DNA of 64,000 bases from Certhia americana (taxonomy: Eukaryota; Chordata; Aves; Passeriformes; Certhiidae): positions 108,004,944 through 108,068,943 of the forward strand of contig CM031858.1 of the NCBI GenBank assembly GCA_018697195.1. The letters are read 5' to 3'. Below are positions 50,501 through 64,000 of the stretch, piece after piece; positions within the stretch are counted from its first letter, which is position 1; every line of letters starts with the position of its first letter. The position numbers were made by a program, and so were the translations under genes. Below the pieces are notes generated by a model. The model was not told where the DNA came from and did no database searches. It saw only the letters and a list, made by a program, of their open reading frames with translations.

Positions 50501-53500
50501 CTCATATGTATTCTATATTGACTTTGCTCATAATCTAAAATAGATCACATAATGTTCATGTGACCACAAAAGGTTTCCTTTATCTCTGAAAGGATGGTAG
50601 TTTAGACATTTTGTTAAGTTATTTTATCTACATATCAACAATTACAGAAAATCCACTTCCTTTTGCAAATATCAGTTGGGACCCCTCTGGCCATGGGCCT
50701 TGCTGGGTCAGCCCAGGACAAGCCCCTACTACCCTTGGGTGGGAACACCAGGCATGATTAGATAAGAATCTTCTAATGTTTCTTTTGGCCATTTCTATCT
50801 TCCCAGTTTTCAGTCTCTGTATCACAAACAGGTGCAAGGTAACCCAGTTTTCCCTGTATTAGTTGTCTTCTTCCTTATGTAATGAAGTCTGAAAGGACTT
50901 CATTAATTTAATTTGTAAAAAGAGAAAAAAATACTCAAGACCATAAAGAAAAACAGGATGCTGGACAGAAATGCTCTGGGATGAAGTTATAATATGAAAA
51001 AGAACACAGCCATGGCTGGCTTTTTGTCTTCCCATCATCATCCTTAGAAAGATCCCTCTTTTTCTGTGCCTCCTGGCTTGTATATATATATATGCCTTAT
51101 CCTCCTCCTTTCTCTTTAAAGTAGCAGAACTTTTTATCTCTAATCCCCTCGTCATCTGCTAGACAAAAATACAGATTCAAAGTCCTCGTTTATTTTAGAA
51201 AAAATGCATTATGTTGCTAATTATCAGTTACTTTGAGTACTATGAAACACTTCTCCTACCTTGGGAAAATATTTGGGTTTTTATAAAAACTTTTCTACTC
51301 CAAATCAGGAAGAAGAGTATAAGATTAGAATGACTTTATAACCAAAGAAAGAGTACTTTTGACTCTTGACTATCTGAATCTTCCAAATAATTTCAAAACA
51401 CATTGTCCATTTACTTAGGCTGCAGACTCTGACAAATTCAGAATAACTAAGAAAGGATTCTTTAACTCAGATGTCAAAACAATAATGTCAGCTGAGTTCT
51501 CCAAAGAAATGAAATTAAACAGAAGATTCATTTGAAATTTTATTTCCCACACACTGTTCTGCAGTTGCACTGGAAGTTGCCACTTCCATCTGAAGGAGAA
51601 TGTTCTGTCACAAAGATCCCTGACTTGAGCTGGGGCTCTGTGCTTGTACTGTAGCAACAGGACAATCAAAACCTGAAAAGATGTTTTTCTGCTGTAAGTA
51701 CTGTACCCTTCCTCCTTGGGGGTCCAGCTGCCTGTGATCCCAAGCTAAGGGCTGGTACAGCACAGCCAATTTTGGCTCAGATTTCCAGGTAATTTCTGAG
51801 GCAGGTTTGTGGTTACAGCCACACAAGGAAAGAATGGGAGAGATGCAGGCACAGATGCAGTTATTGAGCTGCTGCTGCAGGATTCAAGAGAAAAACACCA
51901 ACCAACATGAGAATGAATAAAGTATTTAGGGGACAGGAAGAAAAACAGCATCTCACCTGTTTCTTTTCTCTAATTTCTGGAACTAATGAGTATTCAAAAA
52001 GAAAAAGTGCCAAAAAAACAAACAACTAAACTCACTGCAGTGGAAGTTCAGTTTTAATCCCAAATATTTATCTGTGTCATTTTAACATAGTTCCCATTGC
52101 TAAAGTAGATATTCACTATGTATGAATGAATAAAACAGTATTTAGTATTATCCTCAAATAATCTTTCTGCAGAATACTTAATTTTTGAGCTTCATGCTTC
52201 TATGTGTCAATGGTCTAATCTTACCCGATTATTCCCATTTTACTTCATTGTTTATCCTATAGCCTCATCTCACAGCTTGGAATGAATCATGGTAAAGCTG
52301 TACATCTAGTGGCTTCCTGATAAAACACATTTTCCAATACTATTTTTAAGCACTTACCAGGCAGTATGGCTAGGGGCACTACGTGACAGATGCTATGGAA
52401 TCTCTGAACATTTGAATATTGCTATATTAATTTTAGAAGAAGTGTTATACATATCCACATAGGCTTGTTAGTGATTGTATTACAGCCTAAGTGATCAGGA
52501 GATGAGTTACCAGAGGAACAAGTGATCAGAGTGGGCTGGGGATACTGATACTTGAAAAGGCAGGTTCTATATCATACCCACAGTGGTCTACAGCAACGAC
52601 ATGTATTATTTATTATGCATTTATTAATTCTCCTACTGCAGGAAACAGGTGACCTACTCTTAACTAAGCATACACATAGCTTGCTTATAGATAACATGTT
52701 CCCTCTTTTCTGAATAAACTCATTTTTGCTTTAGGAAAGTCTACTTCTCACCTCATATACTTGTCACTTCCAAACCTGGTTCAATATAAGGGAAGATGGT
52801 GTAGTACAGGCAAATCGGTTGATGACAACTACATGATCCAGGTCATGAGACATTCAGATTTCGCTGGGACAGCACAGCTTGTGGTGAATTAGACATGCCA
52901 CATCTGGCCAGGGCTCTGCCCCATGCTCTGCATAGAAGGATACTTCAAAGATTTCCAGGAAATAAGGCACCTTCCTGATCAGGTGAAAGGCATATACTGA
53001 AAATGGGACACTCCTTAGGGCTGTGGCCCAAAGCTAGACTTGGCTCTACACTAAAATAAAAAAAAATATTCTGTTTGCTCTCACAGATTTAGTTTAAGAA
53101 ATATGATTTTCCTGCTGTTGGAGCCAAGAACAAAATGAACACAGCCAGTTTCTTTTACATCATACTAAACTGGGAAGATTTTTTTCCAAAGCTTACCCAA
53201 GCAAACAGGCACACTGACCACTAGCCATTGTACAACTCCACAATTCCAGCTGCTCTCAAATGGAATCTCTTTCACAGGCCTCTCCAGCCTAAAAGAGGCA
53301 AAGAACTAGTCTGTGCATTATTGTATACTTACGTTTCTTCAGAAACTACAAATGCAGGATTACCTTTACTGAACAGCATCATCAGAAGCAAATTTGTAGC
53401 AATGGTAGTAATTTTCTCTTTAATTCAAAAGGATGCAAGGGTAACGTGCACAACAGGACCACATCAGTTATGGTCTGCCATTGGTATGACAGTGATGATA

Positions 53501-54489
53501 ATTGGCTTAATATCCATTGAAAATAAAGCAAAATGCTCATGCTAATTTATTGGATTAGACGTCAAGTTGTTTGCATTACAAAGTCAAGGTACAGCTGCTT
53601 CTGATGATGCCAATGTAAATTATCACAAAACAAATCATTTATTTCACAACCGAAACTGTAGAAGTGTATGGTTCTACCAGATACACTTCAAATACAACCC
53701 AGTTGCCACTCTCTGCCAGTCTTTCAAACTAATAATTTAGTTTCCTCATGGAATTAGGGTGATGCAAAATCTGTATGCAATTCACATCATTAACTAATTG
53801 TATTTTTTTCCTTTTTCTAAATTCAAGCTACACACAAGACTAAAGATATATTTTCACATCTGATTAATTTCATTATCATTTATGCTAAGTCTGCTCCAAC
53901 TGAACCTAAAAAATGTGGATGAAAACAGTTTTGTTTTTCTTTTAGCTTGGATTTAGATTTAAGAAGACAAGTAGCAGCAGCAGCAGCATGAGACACATAT
54001 AATAGGGCTTAATTACATCTCATACAGGCTTAATTACGAGAAGTGGCAGAAAGAACCTGCAACATTTCATCATTAGAGAAAAGTTATCAGCCATGTTTCC
54101 CAAACTTTTAGTACAGAAGTGCTATTAATTGCTTACTGCCTGCATACAGAATTTGCATTTGTTATTCAGGCTGATATACATATCACAACTGCCACAAGAA
54201 ATGGATAACTGAATTAGTTTGATGAATTTTGTAATAATAAACAGCATTTCCACTAGAAGCTTAGGGAATTGCATTTATGAGTTCTGATTTCTGCAGCAAC
54301 TGGTTTGCCTTTTTTTTTCTTATAAATTCAGGATAAAATATTGCTATTGTTACATCCTTTGATATCCTTATTTAATTCCCAATGCATAGAGAAGATAGTC
54401 TATATGCCCACATAAGTAAAACAGCAATTTCAGAACTAGTTGAATACACTGTTTCATCCACAGAGGCAACTTAAAACAAGTTGGCTTCT

Positions 54490-54547
54490 GGGCACAGAAA
54501 ATGAGAAGACATTTTTAAAAAATGTATTTCCGGGCACAGAAAATGAG
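54490..54547. repeat. Pair of 16-bp direct repeats, 42 bp apart
   Basis: GGGCACAGAAAATGAG occurs at 54490-54505 and again at 54532-54547. The 42-bp spacing suggests an old tandem duplication of a 42-bp unit. Confidence 0.8.
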
Positions 54548-57500
54548 GAGAAATTAAAAAAAAAAAAAGGATGTTTCCTATACAACAACTTTATGAAAAT
54601 TTTAATTTTTATTATTTCATTATACATTGGTTGCAGTTTTACATAGGTATTTGCATGCAAGCAATGACCTTTCATTGCAACCTGGGCGGTATAGATTTAG
54701 GTGAAAACCCTTAATACTGTATTGATTATTGTACCATTGACCAGATCACACAGACTTTTATCTAGACCTCTTGTAACACACCATTATGTGTTCATCTTAA
54801 ATAATCTATTACAATATTTTGGAGATGCAAACAAGTTCCAGAAAAGCTGAAATCATTATTTCAACACTTGGTGCAAATCTGTCAAAAAAACCCCAAAAGT
54901 TTTCCCAGTGATGCTGACTTTTACAAGAAATGCACATTTCACTGAAAAGAGCCTGACAAAAGAATTTGGAGCTGGCCGTAATCCATTCCTGGCTGCTTTG
55001 ATGGCATTTAGCACAGGCTCACTTCTTAGACATTCTGCTGTATTATTGTTGTCAATGTCTTCAAGCAGCAACATTCCAAAACTGGCTATTCAGCCTACAC
55101 TACTTCCTGGTCATCAAAACTGAGCACTCCTGCCATGCTGCAGAGAGCACATATGAAACACTGACTACATACTGCTATTTTCTGTTTCATCCCATCTCTC
55201 CAAGAAAGAAGGTGCAAACCCCAGGGAACAACCATCAAATAGCTGGCTCTGCCATAGGGTGTCACACCCAGTGGCCTCAGAGTCCAGGAAGGACAGGACC
55301 ATTTGGGGTGGGAGCTGGGTGGGAGTAGCATTTGTTACATATAGGACACTGTTGGGCAGCTATGTCTAGACTTGTAGAAAAAGACTATAGAGACAGAAGT
55401 TGCTCACATCATCTTTCTTTAAATGACATGTTTATTGGATTTTTCCCCCAGTACACAATGTGATGCTTCCAGCAGCAGAGGTTTGCGGAGCTTTCTTTAG
55501 GAAATTGTCTCATAGCTTGCAACACAGCTTTGACAGAAAACTAAACTCCCTTTAATTTAAGGATTCCTGGAACCCAGCTGAAACTGAAACTGCTGCTATT
55601 CCTCAGTCACCCAGCTTCACTTCTCCTTTCTGTGTTAATCAGCACTAGTGCAAAGTAAGGCTTTTCTCTTTAAATTATAATAATTTTGAAAAAAAGCATT
55701 CTTTAGCCACTCTACTTCTAAAGTCTAAGCATTTCTAATAAATATTAATTTTTTGTCTTCTGTCTGAGGTAGTAGGTATCAATATTTTACTTATCTGCCT
55801 CACTGTCATTTTTGGCAAGGGGGGAAATCAACAGCAGTCTGAAAAGAAGCTGTAATAAAGATGTTACAGAATAAAAACTTGAGCTTAAATTCTGACTGCT
55901 GCAGAGCCTCATTAGTACAATTCATCCTGTCTCAATTCATCACCAGTCATCACTGCTCATTATTTATTGTCCTTCAACTCATTTGCAGTCCGTATGACCA
56001 TGTTTCTATCCAAGCCAACATGTATTAGTTATTTGTGTATGCTTTGGCAAGATGGTATCAAAAGGTTTACTAAAATGCATGTATTATACCACTTGCCTTT
56101 CATCTGCTTATTTTGTAATCTTATCACAAAGATAAAAAAAGCAATCTGGATAGATTTATCCTTTCTAAGCCTATTTGTCTTATTGCTTATGGTTCCATTA
56201 TTAAAGCTGAGGAAAATAATCTTCTTTACTCGACCTCGCAATGCATTTATCATTTGACTGCTTTTTATGGTTCTAATTTCACTGGCTCTTCCAGTTATAG
56301 TCACAAAACACTTTCAAAAATGGACCCTGAGATGGAAAAAGAAACATGTGCACAGTAAGGATAAGGTTTGTGAAAAGAAGTAGAAACACAAATGAATTAG
56401 AAACAAAAATAGAACATAAGGTATAGCAAATTTTGATCCTAAATCTGCCTCTTCTGACCACAATAAACTGTGTGTGCTAAAATTCAGTTCTGCAACCAGC
56501 ACTACAAATCAGCCAGCAGAGTACTTCAGCACTCCCTTAGCTTTAACCACATGAAAAGTCCCTCTTGACTTCAGGGTCTACTCAAGTGTCACAAGCTAAG
56601 CACAAGCTTCACAGAAGGGAAAAAAAAAAAAATCAGCCACAGTAAATCACAAGCCTCATTTACTAGCTCTGAGGGCCTACATCCTGCAGATGGAGGAAAC
56701 AAGAATATAAGGTGTGGATACTGGTGCCACTGAGAGGCTCTGAGTTCCAAACCTGGCTTTGCACAAGTCAGTGCTTGTGCTTTTTTCTGTTATGCCTCTT
56801 GATCAGCATTCATTCATATTCCTCATTCTCTTTATTATTTGCTGTTTGGTTCCTGAGCTTTGTTTTTGCCATTCCCTGGGAGGACATTTTGTAAGAGGTT
56901 ACACTCTTTCCTTGCTACTAAGTTGAGATACACAGAACTGCCCTCTGCACTAGCAAACTGCAAAAATTATTTGAGATGTTACTCAGCACGTTGCAGATCA
57001 AGTAGAGGTTCTTTAGTCACCAAAAAACCAAAAGTAAAGGAAGGAACTGGCAGCCTCTCTTTTAAGCAGGCATGTCAATTTTGCCCACAAAACCTTTGTG
57101 TGTGATAGTCAGTAACTCCATTTTTTATGTCAATTTTCAAGTCCCAATACATGTTGAGTGTCCCTACAATGTTTTTCCTTAGGTATATTTTCCTCAAGCC
57201 AGTAAAACCCAAGCCACCTCAGAAAAAACACCCACAAAACCAACCTTGCTAAAACTCCCAAACTCACTCCAATAGTCCAAGACAAAACCAACCCACCATT
57301 ACTGCTCTATATATAATGCTATGATGCTGCTTCACAAGAGGTTAAGGAAAAAAAAATGAAATAAACAAATTCTTAGCAGCTGGAAGGGTAAGAACATCTG
57401 TCAATTCAGTTTCACATGAAAAAGTAGCTTCTCCTCTCAGTAGTGGAAAGATGATACTGTCGTAGGTCTGTTAAAGAGTCCCTAAGCAAAAGCTGGATTT

Positions 57501-60500
57501 TCATCAACAACAGCAAATATCTGAAAGTGTACAGCAAAAGAAAAGTGTGAACACAGTAGGGGAGGTGAAAGGAGAAGCAAAAATGAAGAGGCAAAGTCAA
57601 AAGAGATGTGATTCTTAATAATAAGACATTAAAAAAATCATTATGTTAAAAATAATCATATAGAGGTTGCTCCAGAAGAAAATGCACCCCAATAAAAGGG
57701 AATACAGTGTGGGAATGGTTGAAATTTGGAATATAAAAGCAATTGCTGATGAACAAGCAGTGACAAGAGAGGAACAGCAATGTTCAGCCTGAATTGGATG
57801 CAGAAGCAATTTGAATCACTGTGTTTACTCTCCTTTTTTCCTTCCCTTTTGTTTTATTAAATAAGCCATTTCTGCTTATTCCAAGGGAAAAGAAAAAAAC
57901 ATTCAACCTTTCAGACATCTGTGAAACTGAAAACTCTGTGAGGCCATCCAGGAACACTGTGGATATATGGAACAGGGTTCAGTGAACAAAATGGATTTGC
58001 TCAGACTTCTGTAAATGTCATTGACCTCCACAAGAATGAAAATATTAAGATTAATGATAGCATCATGAGTGTTACACCACCAAATACATCAGGAGACCCT
58101 TGAACAGATTTTAAAGAGAGGAGCAGCTCTAATTCTGTTTCTTCCTATTTAAGACACATGGCTTGTGGGGTCATGCTAACAGGTAACAAGCAATTTAGGA
58201 AGTGGATCACCTGGCTGCTGCAATTCCTTCAATAGCCTAGGGATCCTGAGGGCATTTTGCAACACAGTAGTTGCTAATTGAAACACAGGGATACCTCTTC
58301 CACTCATGGAAGAGCAGAGCACTTCAGTGCTAGTCAGAGATACACACCGTAATGTGTTTTGGCAGCTGAGGTAGAGGGCAGAGAGGGCCAAACACACATG
58401 CACGCACTGATAATGCAAGAAATCCCACTCATAATTCCCTCTACACTTCTCAGCCAAATAAGTCTCACTCTTTTCAGTTCTGTAAGAGAAAAAGACTCAG
58501 GACTATGACTCATACAAAAAGGCATAAAGGATGCAGCTTCACACACATCACTGTGCCTCAAAAATTCAAGTAAGATTTACAGCACTTTCTCAGTTGAGTT
58601 ACAAAAGAGACAGAGGCATTCCAGGTCACACATGACTTCTGAAAATTTAAACTAGGTAATGTGTAATAAACATATAAGCACTATTTTATTACTAATGATT
58701 CAGAGGGCATAGAATTTATATTCTCTTCCATTTATCGTTATTCCAGCCACCTTTACAAATACAACGGCTTCTGGAGAAGAACCGCACATAAAATTTTTCA
58801 AAACTGGCTTTAGTCAATGTGCAGCTATATATCTTTTTCTTTAAACAACAGTAATTTTTAATTGCTTTACTTGTTTTGTACTACATTTCAGAGCTGCATT
58901 ATACAACAAAATCTTACGCATTTCAAAAATTGCAGTGCACAGCTGTTTTGTTACTTATACTCCATCTTAAAATTGACTGGTTGGAAAATGAAGTTTCTCT
59001 GAAAACAATTACTTCTGAACTCATTTAAGTTTTCAGAACTCCCTATGAAAGTCTCTCTTATTTGAGCTGAAAATGTGATTCACTGGCTAAATAAATGCTA
59101 CACTAAAACTGAAGTGCAGGAAGAAAGGGGCATTTTATTTTCATTCTTTTCTTGCTGGGTGGTTTTCAACTGAAAACCTAAAAAATGTATTTAAAGGCAA
59201 AAGACCTAAGCAAACACAGCTGACTCAACCTAGAAGGTCAGTGAAGCTGAGAAACAGCTGCATGAATATCTTATACTGGTTAGAAGCTGTAATTCTCAGA
59301 AAATAAATAATTACCTAAGATACAAGTCAAACTAGTTCTGTGAACCATCTTTGCTGAATGCACTTTTAAAGAAGTAAAAGCACCAAAAGCTGTTTGCATA
59401 ACCAGTTAGTTAGGATAGGCTGCAAGCAGAGAGTTAAGAGATTTCATTCAGCAAAACCAGAGATAAAGGGCACCATCAGGTAAATTGGTGTAACAGCTTA
59501 TTGTGATTTTAAAAAGAGGAGTCTTGGATCTCAAGAGTAAGAACCGCATTTGTTTAGTAACCAGGAATTCTTTCTACTAAAACTAGAGAGACACGTTAGA
59601 GAAATCTCTCAAAACTGATGGGTTTGGTGTTTATTTAAACAAAAAAGAAAGCTAAAGGCATGTCTTTATGCCTGTGTATTACACTAAGTGATATAGTCAC
59701 AAGGGGTAGAAAGGAGATGTAGCAGGTGGTACTGATTCAGGTGACAACTCAGGTGAAAGGAGGCAGGGGAAATCTTAGAGAAGCAGTTTTCCAATGGACA
59801 ACACTCTCAGCTACAGCCAAAGTCAAATACTGAGGCCGGATATGTTGCAGGAGGGAATTTCAGCTAATGAGGGACAAGCCTCAGAAGGATGAGTCAGAGA
59901 TCCCCTGCTACACCATAAAATGCCATAACACATCTACACCAAGATCTTTGTGTAGTAAATTCAGGTGGAAGTGGTTAGAGAAAAAAACAGCAATTTTCTT
60001 TTGAAAGGAGTCTGGACTTAAATAGACATCCTTGCTAAATCAAAACACCCACCACACTTTAACAGTAGGCTACTAACTGTGAATAAACCAGAGAATTGCC
60101 TATTAAATGCAAAAATCTGTCCTCTCTGTTTTGGCAAACAAGATCTGGAATACTACCAGGCACTAAAGAATTAGACTGTGTAAAGGGAAAAATAAGTGAA
60201 AACCAAAATGATTGCTGATGGCTGTTAGCCCATGAAAATGCATCAGGACAGCTACAAGGAGCACAATCAGCAGCTAACCTTTCACAGCCTCTCCCCTACA
60301 ACTTCTGCAACACACTGAAAGGTTCACATTGTCACTGAGCAGCAAATATAAATACATACCTTCTGATGAATGGGAATAAACATCTATATGGATCTCGCAC
60401 AGAAGACAGGGCATGACCAGTATAATTGAGTAATTTGAAAACTGAAAAAAAAGCAGGTTCGGCAGGTTTTAAAGCACAGGACTGAAATCTGTGCTTCTGC

Positions 60501-61094
60501 ATTGTAATAGGCTATTTCTTCTCTAAAGGCAAATGTTTATGATATTATGCCAGTCCATGGGATTGTCTCAAGATAACTAGTTCTTCTACATTCAGCACAC
60601 AAATACATTACTCCATTTTATTCCTATACAAACAGCAGTTTCCCACTATTACAAAATGAGCATTCAATGAATCTCATATTCACCCTACTCCCACAGCACC
60701 TCTTCTTTATACCGAATGAATACAAAACGTGAAAGAATTAAGCCTGTGTGGCCAACTCAAATTCTAACACCTTTTGGGTGCTTGAAAAGTAAATGTCTCC
60801 AACAATTTATAAATACATAACATTCAAATATGTATAGATAAAATTCAGAGTCCTCTTATTTTTGTATATGTACGCATATGAAGTTTTAAGGAAAAGCTAA
60901 AAAATGCAGTGCCTTTTAAGGCAAAACATCCATTGCAGCTTCTCCTTCTTTTCTCTGCTAGAAACTGTAATTATAAGCTTAATGCCATATCCAATGTTTT
61001 GTATATTTTTTAAGTACAGCACTCAATACAAAAGTCCATTTCAGGCCTAAAAACCTTGGTATGGTACTATAAAGCCATTAACTCTATATTAAAT

Positions 61095-61126
61095 TATACT
61101 ACATTTCATTTATACTACATTTCATT
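61095..61126. repeat. Perfect 16-bp tandem duplication
   Basis: TATACTACATTTCATT is present twice in immediate succession, a simple local duplication. Confidence 0.95.
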
Positions 61127-63212
61127 TTAGCTGTGATGGCCCAGTAATTACTACTGATTTTTTCTGATCTCTCACATAAGAAAAAGCATGGCTGGTGAAT
61201 TAGTGATGATAACCAATAATGAGAAGCAAGGGTATTTATACTTTTTCTTTGTACACCATTCAATTGTTATTAAAAAAATCCATTATGCTCCATATTTTAC
61301 TACATAAGGCAGATATAACCCACTAAATATATATTACTTTCTCTCCTTTTTTCAACAGAGATCACAAGATATTATCATATTACCTTTTCTCTCTCACTGC
61401 ACTGCTAGGCTCTGGCCAGCCAATTCTGAATTTGCTTTCACTTTCAGACATTTATCTGCATACACTTAGGTGAAAGGTATTATTAATCATATCCTGTTGC
61501 TAGGCTACCTGGAGATGTTCATTTAAGCTTAATGTTTCTCTTTGTTATAAAGTGCCATGAGGAACACACAGATCTGAGACAAGAAAAGCAAGCTTGTAAA
61601 AGCTGCTTAAAAAATAAAATAAAATCAAGACTCTCATAACAGAGTACACATTAAGAAGAAAAATAATTTTTAAAACCCCAGTATAGTCTACTGTTTGCAT
61701 AGTAGAGCTTCATTTTAACATGAACCTTTTAGATGACTGATGCACAATAAGAATTAAAACTGAGGTTTAGTGTTCAGCCTCATAGCCTTACCTCAGTGAA
61801 TTATCAGTAATATTCAGTGAAATAAACAGAAATGTATGAATTACACACAATTTAAAGAAAAATACAGTATATAAGCTTGTGTAAATTAGCATATTATTTA
61901 TACAGTTTTTGATTCAAGCTTATGTGAAGATTCACACCCCTGCATAAAGATTCATATCTGCCACATCTAGGAGGAGTTACCATGGACTTGACACAGGCTT
62001 AAGTTACATGCTACAAAGTTCCATGTAACAAGAGATGGAGCAGTGCAAGAGTGGGATGTGACTTAAATGGCTCTTTTAATCAAGTGAGTAGCAGTTGCTC
62101 AGTGGAGTTGGAGAATGTGAAGTAAAATCCTAGCAAAGACAAGGCCATGTATGATTTTACTTCAAGAGAGCAGGATGAAATTCTCTGACTCTCTCAAGGT
62201 CTCTATACAACCAGCTATCTCATTTAAAAATCTGCGAAAGGCCTTGCCTGTGTTACAGCTTTAATCACGTTAGGGAGCAAAGCAAGATAGTCCAAATTGT
62301 TTCCCTTCCACTCTGCTCCAGCTTGTCTAAAAAAAACCAGACGTACTTGAATGACTTTCTAAGTATTTTGGAATACTGATACTCATTTTAATTCCCTGTA
62401 GGATCCCTTTCCATTACTGAAGACAGAAAGCATTCACTTTGAGAGTATCAATATCTGGTGCAAACACTCATTTGGAAATTTGGGTTGTAGCTCTTAAAAA
62501 ACATATAAGGAGCAGCACCCGCTCAGCATGGTGGTCCCTCATAACGTCCATCCATTCTGTGGAAATGCTAAAATTCTGAATACCAGTGTAGAGTTGCAAA
62601 TCTTCTGTTTCTGGGGAAGGCAAGCCTTTTTCTGAAGTTTCGACTGCAAGCTAACATAGCACTTTGATAAAATGACAGTACGCAGTGTTACAGAGTTTTC
62701 AGTACAGATTCCTGGATTGGATTCTGGTTATCACCAGAGACACACATGGGTGCAATAATGAAAGTAGTCTTCACCCTTTACAGACTTAAGAAAACAAAAA
62801 AATTACTTTCAGAGACCAGCAGTGACACTGGACTCCTTTTCTAACTCCTGCTACCTTAGTGCTTTCCAAGTAACAAATGCAAACAATGCTCTTCTTGATT
62901 CTTCATGTGAAAAATAGGTGCAAAATACTTCTGGAAGCCATTACACCAGTGCATTGATAGGTCAGCAAAAAGACAGTACAAAAATGGCTGTAGTATAGAA
63001 GTATTTTTTCAGAGTTTCCTTTATTAGAGACATTATTTCCAATGAACTGTCATTTCTGCACTAACGTTATAGTCATAGAAAAGTTTGCATTCACCATTTT
63101 CAGAAATACTAAGCATGGGATTTTTAAGTACATAAATAGAGATTTTTTTTAAAAAGTTGGATCTATGGCATTGGGGTTTGAAGTATATACTGGTTAGTTT
63201 AAGAAGAATTTA

Positions 63213-63249
63213 TTTCAATTAATGTTTCAATTAATTTGTTTCAATTAAT
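63213..63249. repeat. Three copies of TTTCAATTAAT
   Basis: The 11-mer TTTCAATTAAT occurs at 63213, 63225 and 63239, with 1-3 bases between copies. It is AT-rich and has no obvious role. Confidence 0.9.
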
Positions 63250-64000
63250 TCAATTTCAATTCTATTTATTCTTTATGGAAAAAGACAATAAAATGTTATC
63301 CAAAACAAACCTAAAAGCCAGCAGGCACATTTCCAGCACCAATTCTGGTCTAAGATTCCTAATTGCAGTCCTGTTTTCCTGTCAGAAGGCTGAGATGAAG
63401 CCAAACAGGCAATGCTGAGGACAAAGCTAGTGCTGCTGAAATCATCATAAGCTCCAGGACCTGTACCTTTGTCATTGTTTTTTATGGTAGATGATGTTGT
63501 ACAAGACAACCGTTTCTTCAATGAAGATCTATTTTGCTTAAAATCTTACAAATAAATTGTTCTGACACTGAGGTATTTTAAAAAAAAATAATCCAAGGAG
63601 GACAAGGTTCAGCTTCATTTAGAAGACCAAGCACTTCTTCGGAGAGAGAAAAACACCCAGGACAAATGTGGTACTGCTCTAAGTTTACAAGACTGTGAGT
63701 TCTGGTTTGGCAGTTTTGCTTTAATAATGCTTTGTAGCAGTACCAACTCCACATTGCTCCCCAAGTTATTTTTCCCTTTTACTTCAGATTTCATCTGAAA
63801 TTAAACAGGGGGGAATTAAAACAACCCAACCCAAAACACCCTTTCTTGAAATGAGCTACAATTACAAAAAAGCCTCATTTTTAGCTTATCATGGTTTTAT
63901 AAAGAAAAAGTGTAATGAAATATTCCACTTGCAAGAGTTAAAAAGGATAGCTATGAATGTATAACATTTTAATTTTGAAATTCACAACAATTGCATTATG

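Larger units (their letters stand above)
27279..64000 (-). other. CHST9: Upstream CHST9 intron (large, gene-free)
   Basis: The exons encoding the cytoplasmic tail, membrane anchor and first stem segment of CHST9 must lie further upstream on the minus strand. I looked for a hydrophobic anchor exon and for an exon ending in phase 1 with a GWGPVKYL-like segment, and found no convincing one. The stretch is therefore probably intron up to the right edge. It contains two CR1 fragments, an AAT array with a gap, an AT-rich block and a few short tandem duplications. Elsewhere I see only unique AT-rich sequence. Confidence 0.55.

Noticed and set aside
51957..51982. Strong minus-strand donor (AAACAG|GTGAGATG) after a segment reading LEKRN, like VEKRR of human CHST9
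   Set aside because: The phase does not fit the mini-exon, a stop lies a few codons upstream in the needed frame, and the acceptor is unclear.
53220..53290. Minus-strand candidate stem exon after acceptor TTTGCCTCTTTTAG, containing RPVK
   Set aside because: The only phase-1 donor nearby is poor and would create a TAG stop when joined to the mini-exon. The similarity is too short.
63273..63521. An 82-codon minus-strand frame with a Ser/Thr-rich start
   Set aside because: Not recognisable, and without supporting splice sites or conservation evidence.

Overview
This is a 64 kb piece of a vertebrate nuclear genome, most likely a bird. It is AT-rich and almost gene-free. Its recognisable interspersed repeats are nearly all CR1-type LINEs, several with the avian/crocodilian CR1 3' end (ATTCTATG-like), and no L1 element or SINE was seen. 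A turtle or crocodilian cannot be fully excluded. There are two assembly gaps, both inside simple repeats (1708-1768 and 43778-43787).

The only protein-coding gene I can support is CHST9 (GalNAc-4-O-sulfotransferase 2), on the minus strand. Its large terminal exon at 10913-12010 holds the whole catalytic domain. A 38-nt exon lies about 15 kb upstream of it at 27241-27278. It was recognised by its splice signals, by reading phase, and by the resemblance of its 12 complete codons to the human CHST9 stem. The exon with the start codon and transmembrane anchor was not found and probably lies beyond 64000. The window therefore reads: 1-10470, flank downstream of CHST9 (in mammals AQP4 is the next gene on this side); 10470-12010, CHST9 3' UTR and terminal exon; 12011-27240, intron; 27241-27278, mini-exon; 27279-64000, further upstream CHST9 intron.

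The non-coding parts carry CR1 fragments of several ages. The largest is a rearranged composite at 21500-23550, and there is an older L3/CR1-L-like copy at 39215-40115. There is also a likely C2H2 zinc-finger remnant at 12907-13050, an 11-bp minisatellite next to a purine-rich, G-tract-rich stretch at 1561-1898, an AAT microsatellite, an AT-rich block and some homopolymers. I saw no tRNA, rRNA, CRISPR or convincing LTR element, and nothing that looks like a novel multi-gene system. The observations most worth checking are the CHST9 mini-exon, the zinc-finger remnant, the strand switch across the first gap and the inverted segment inside the CR1 composite.
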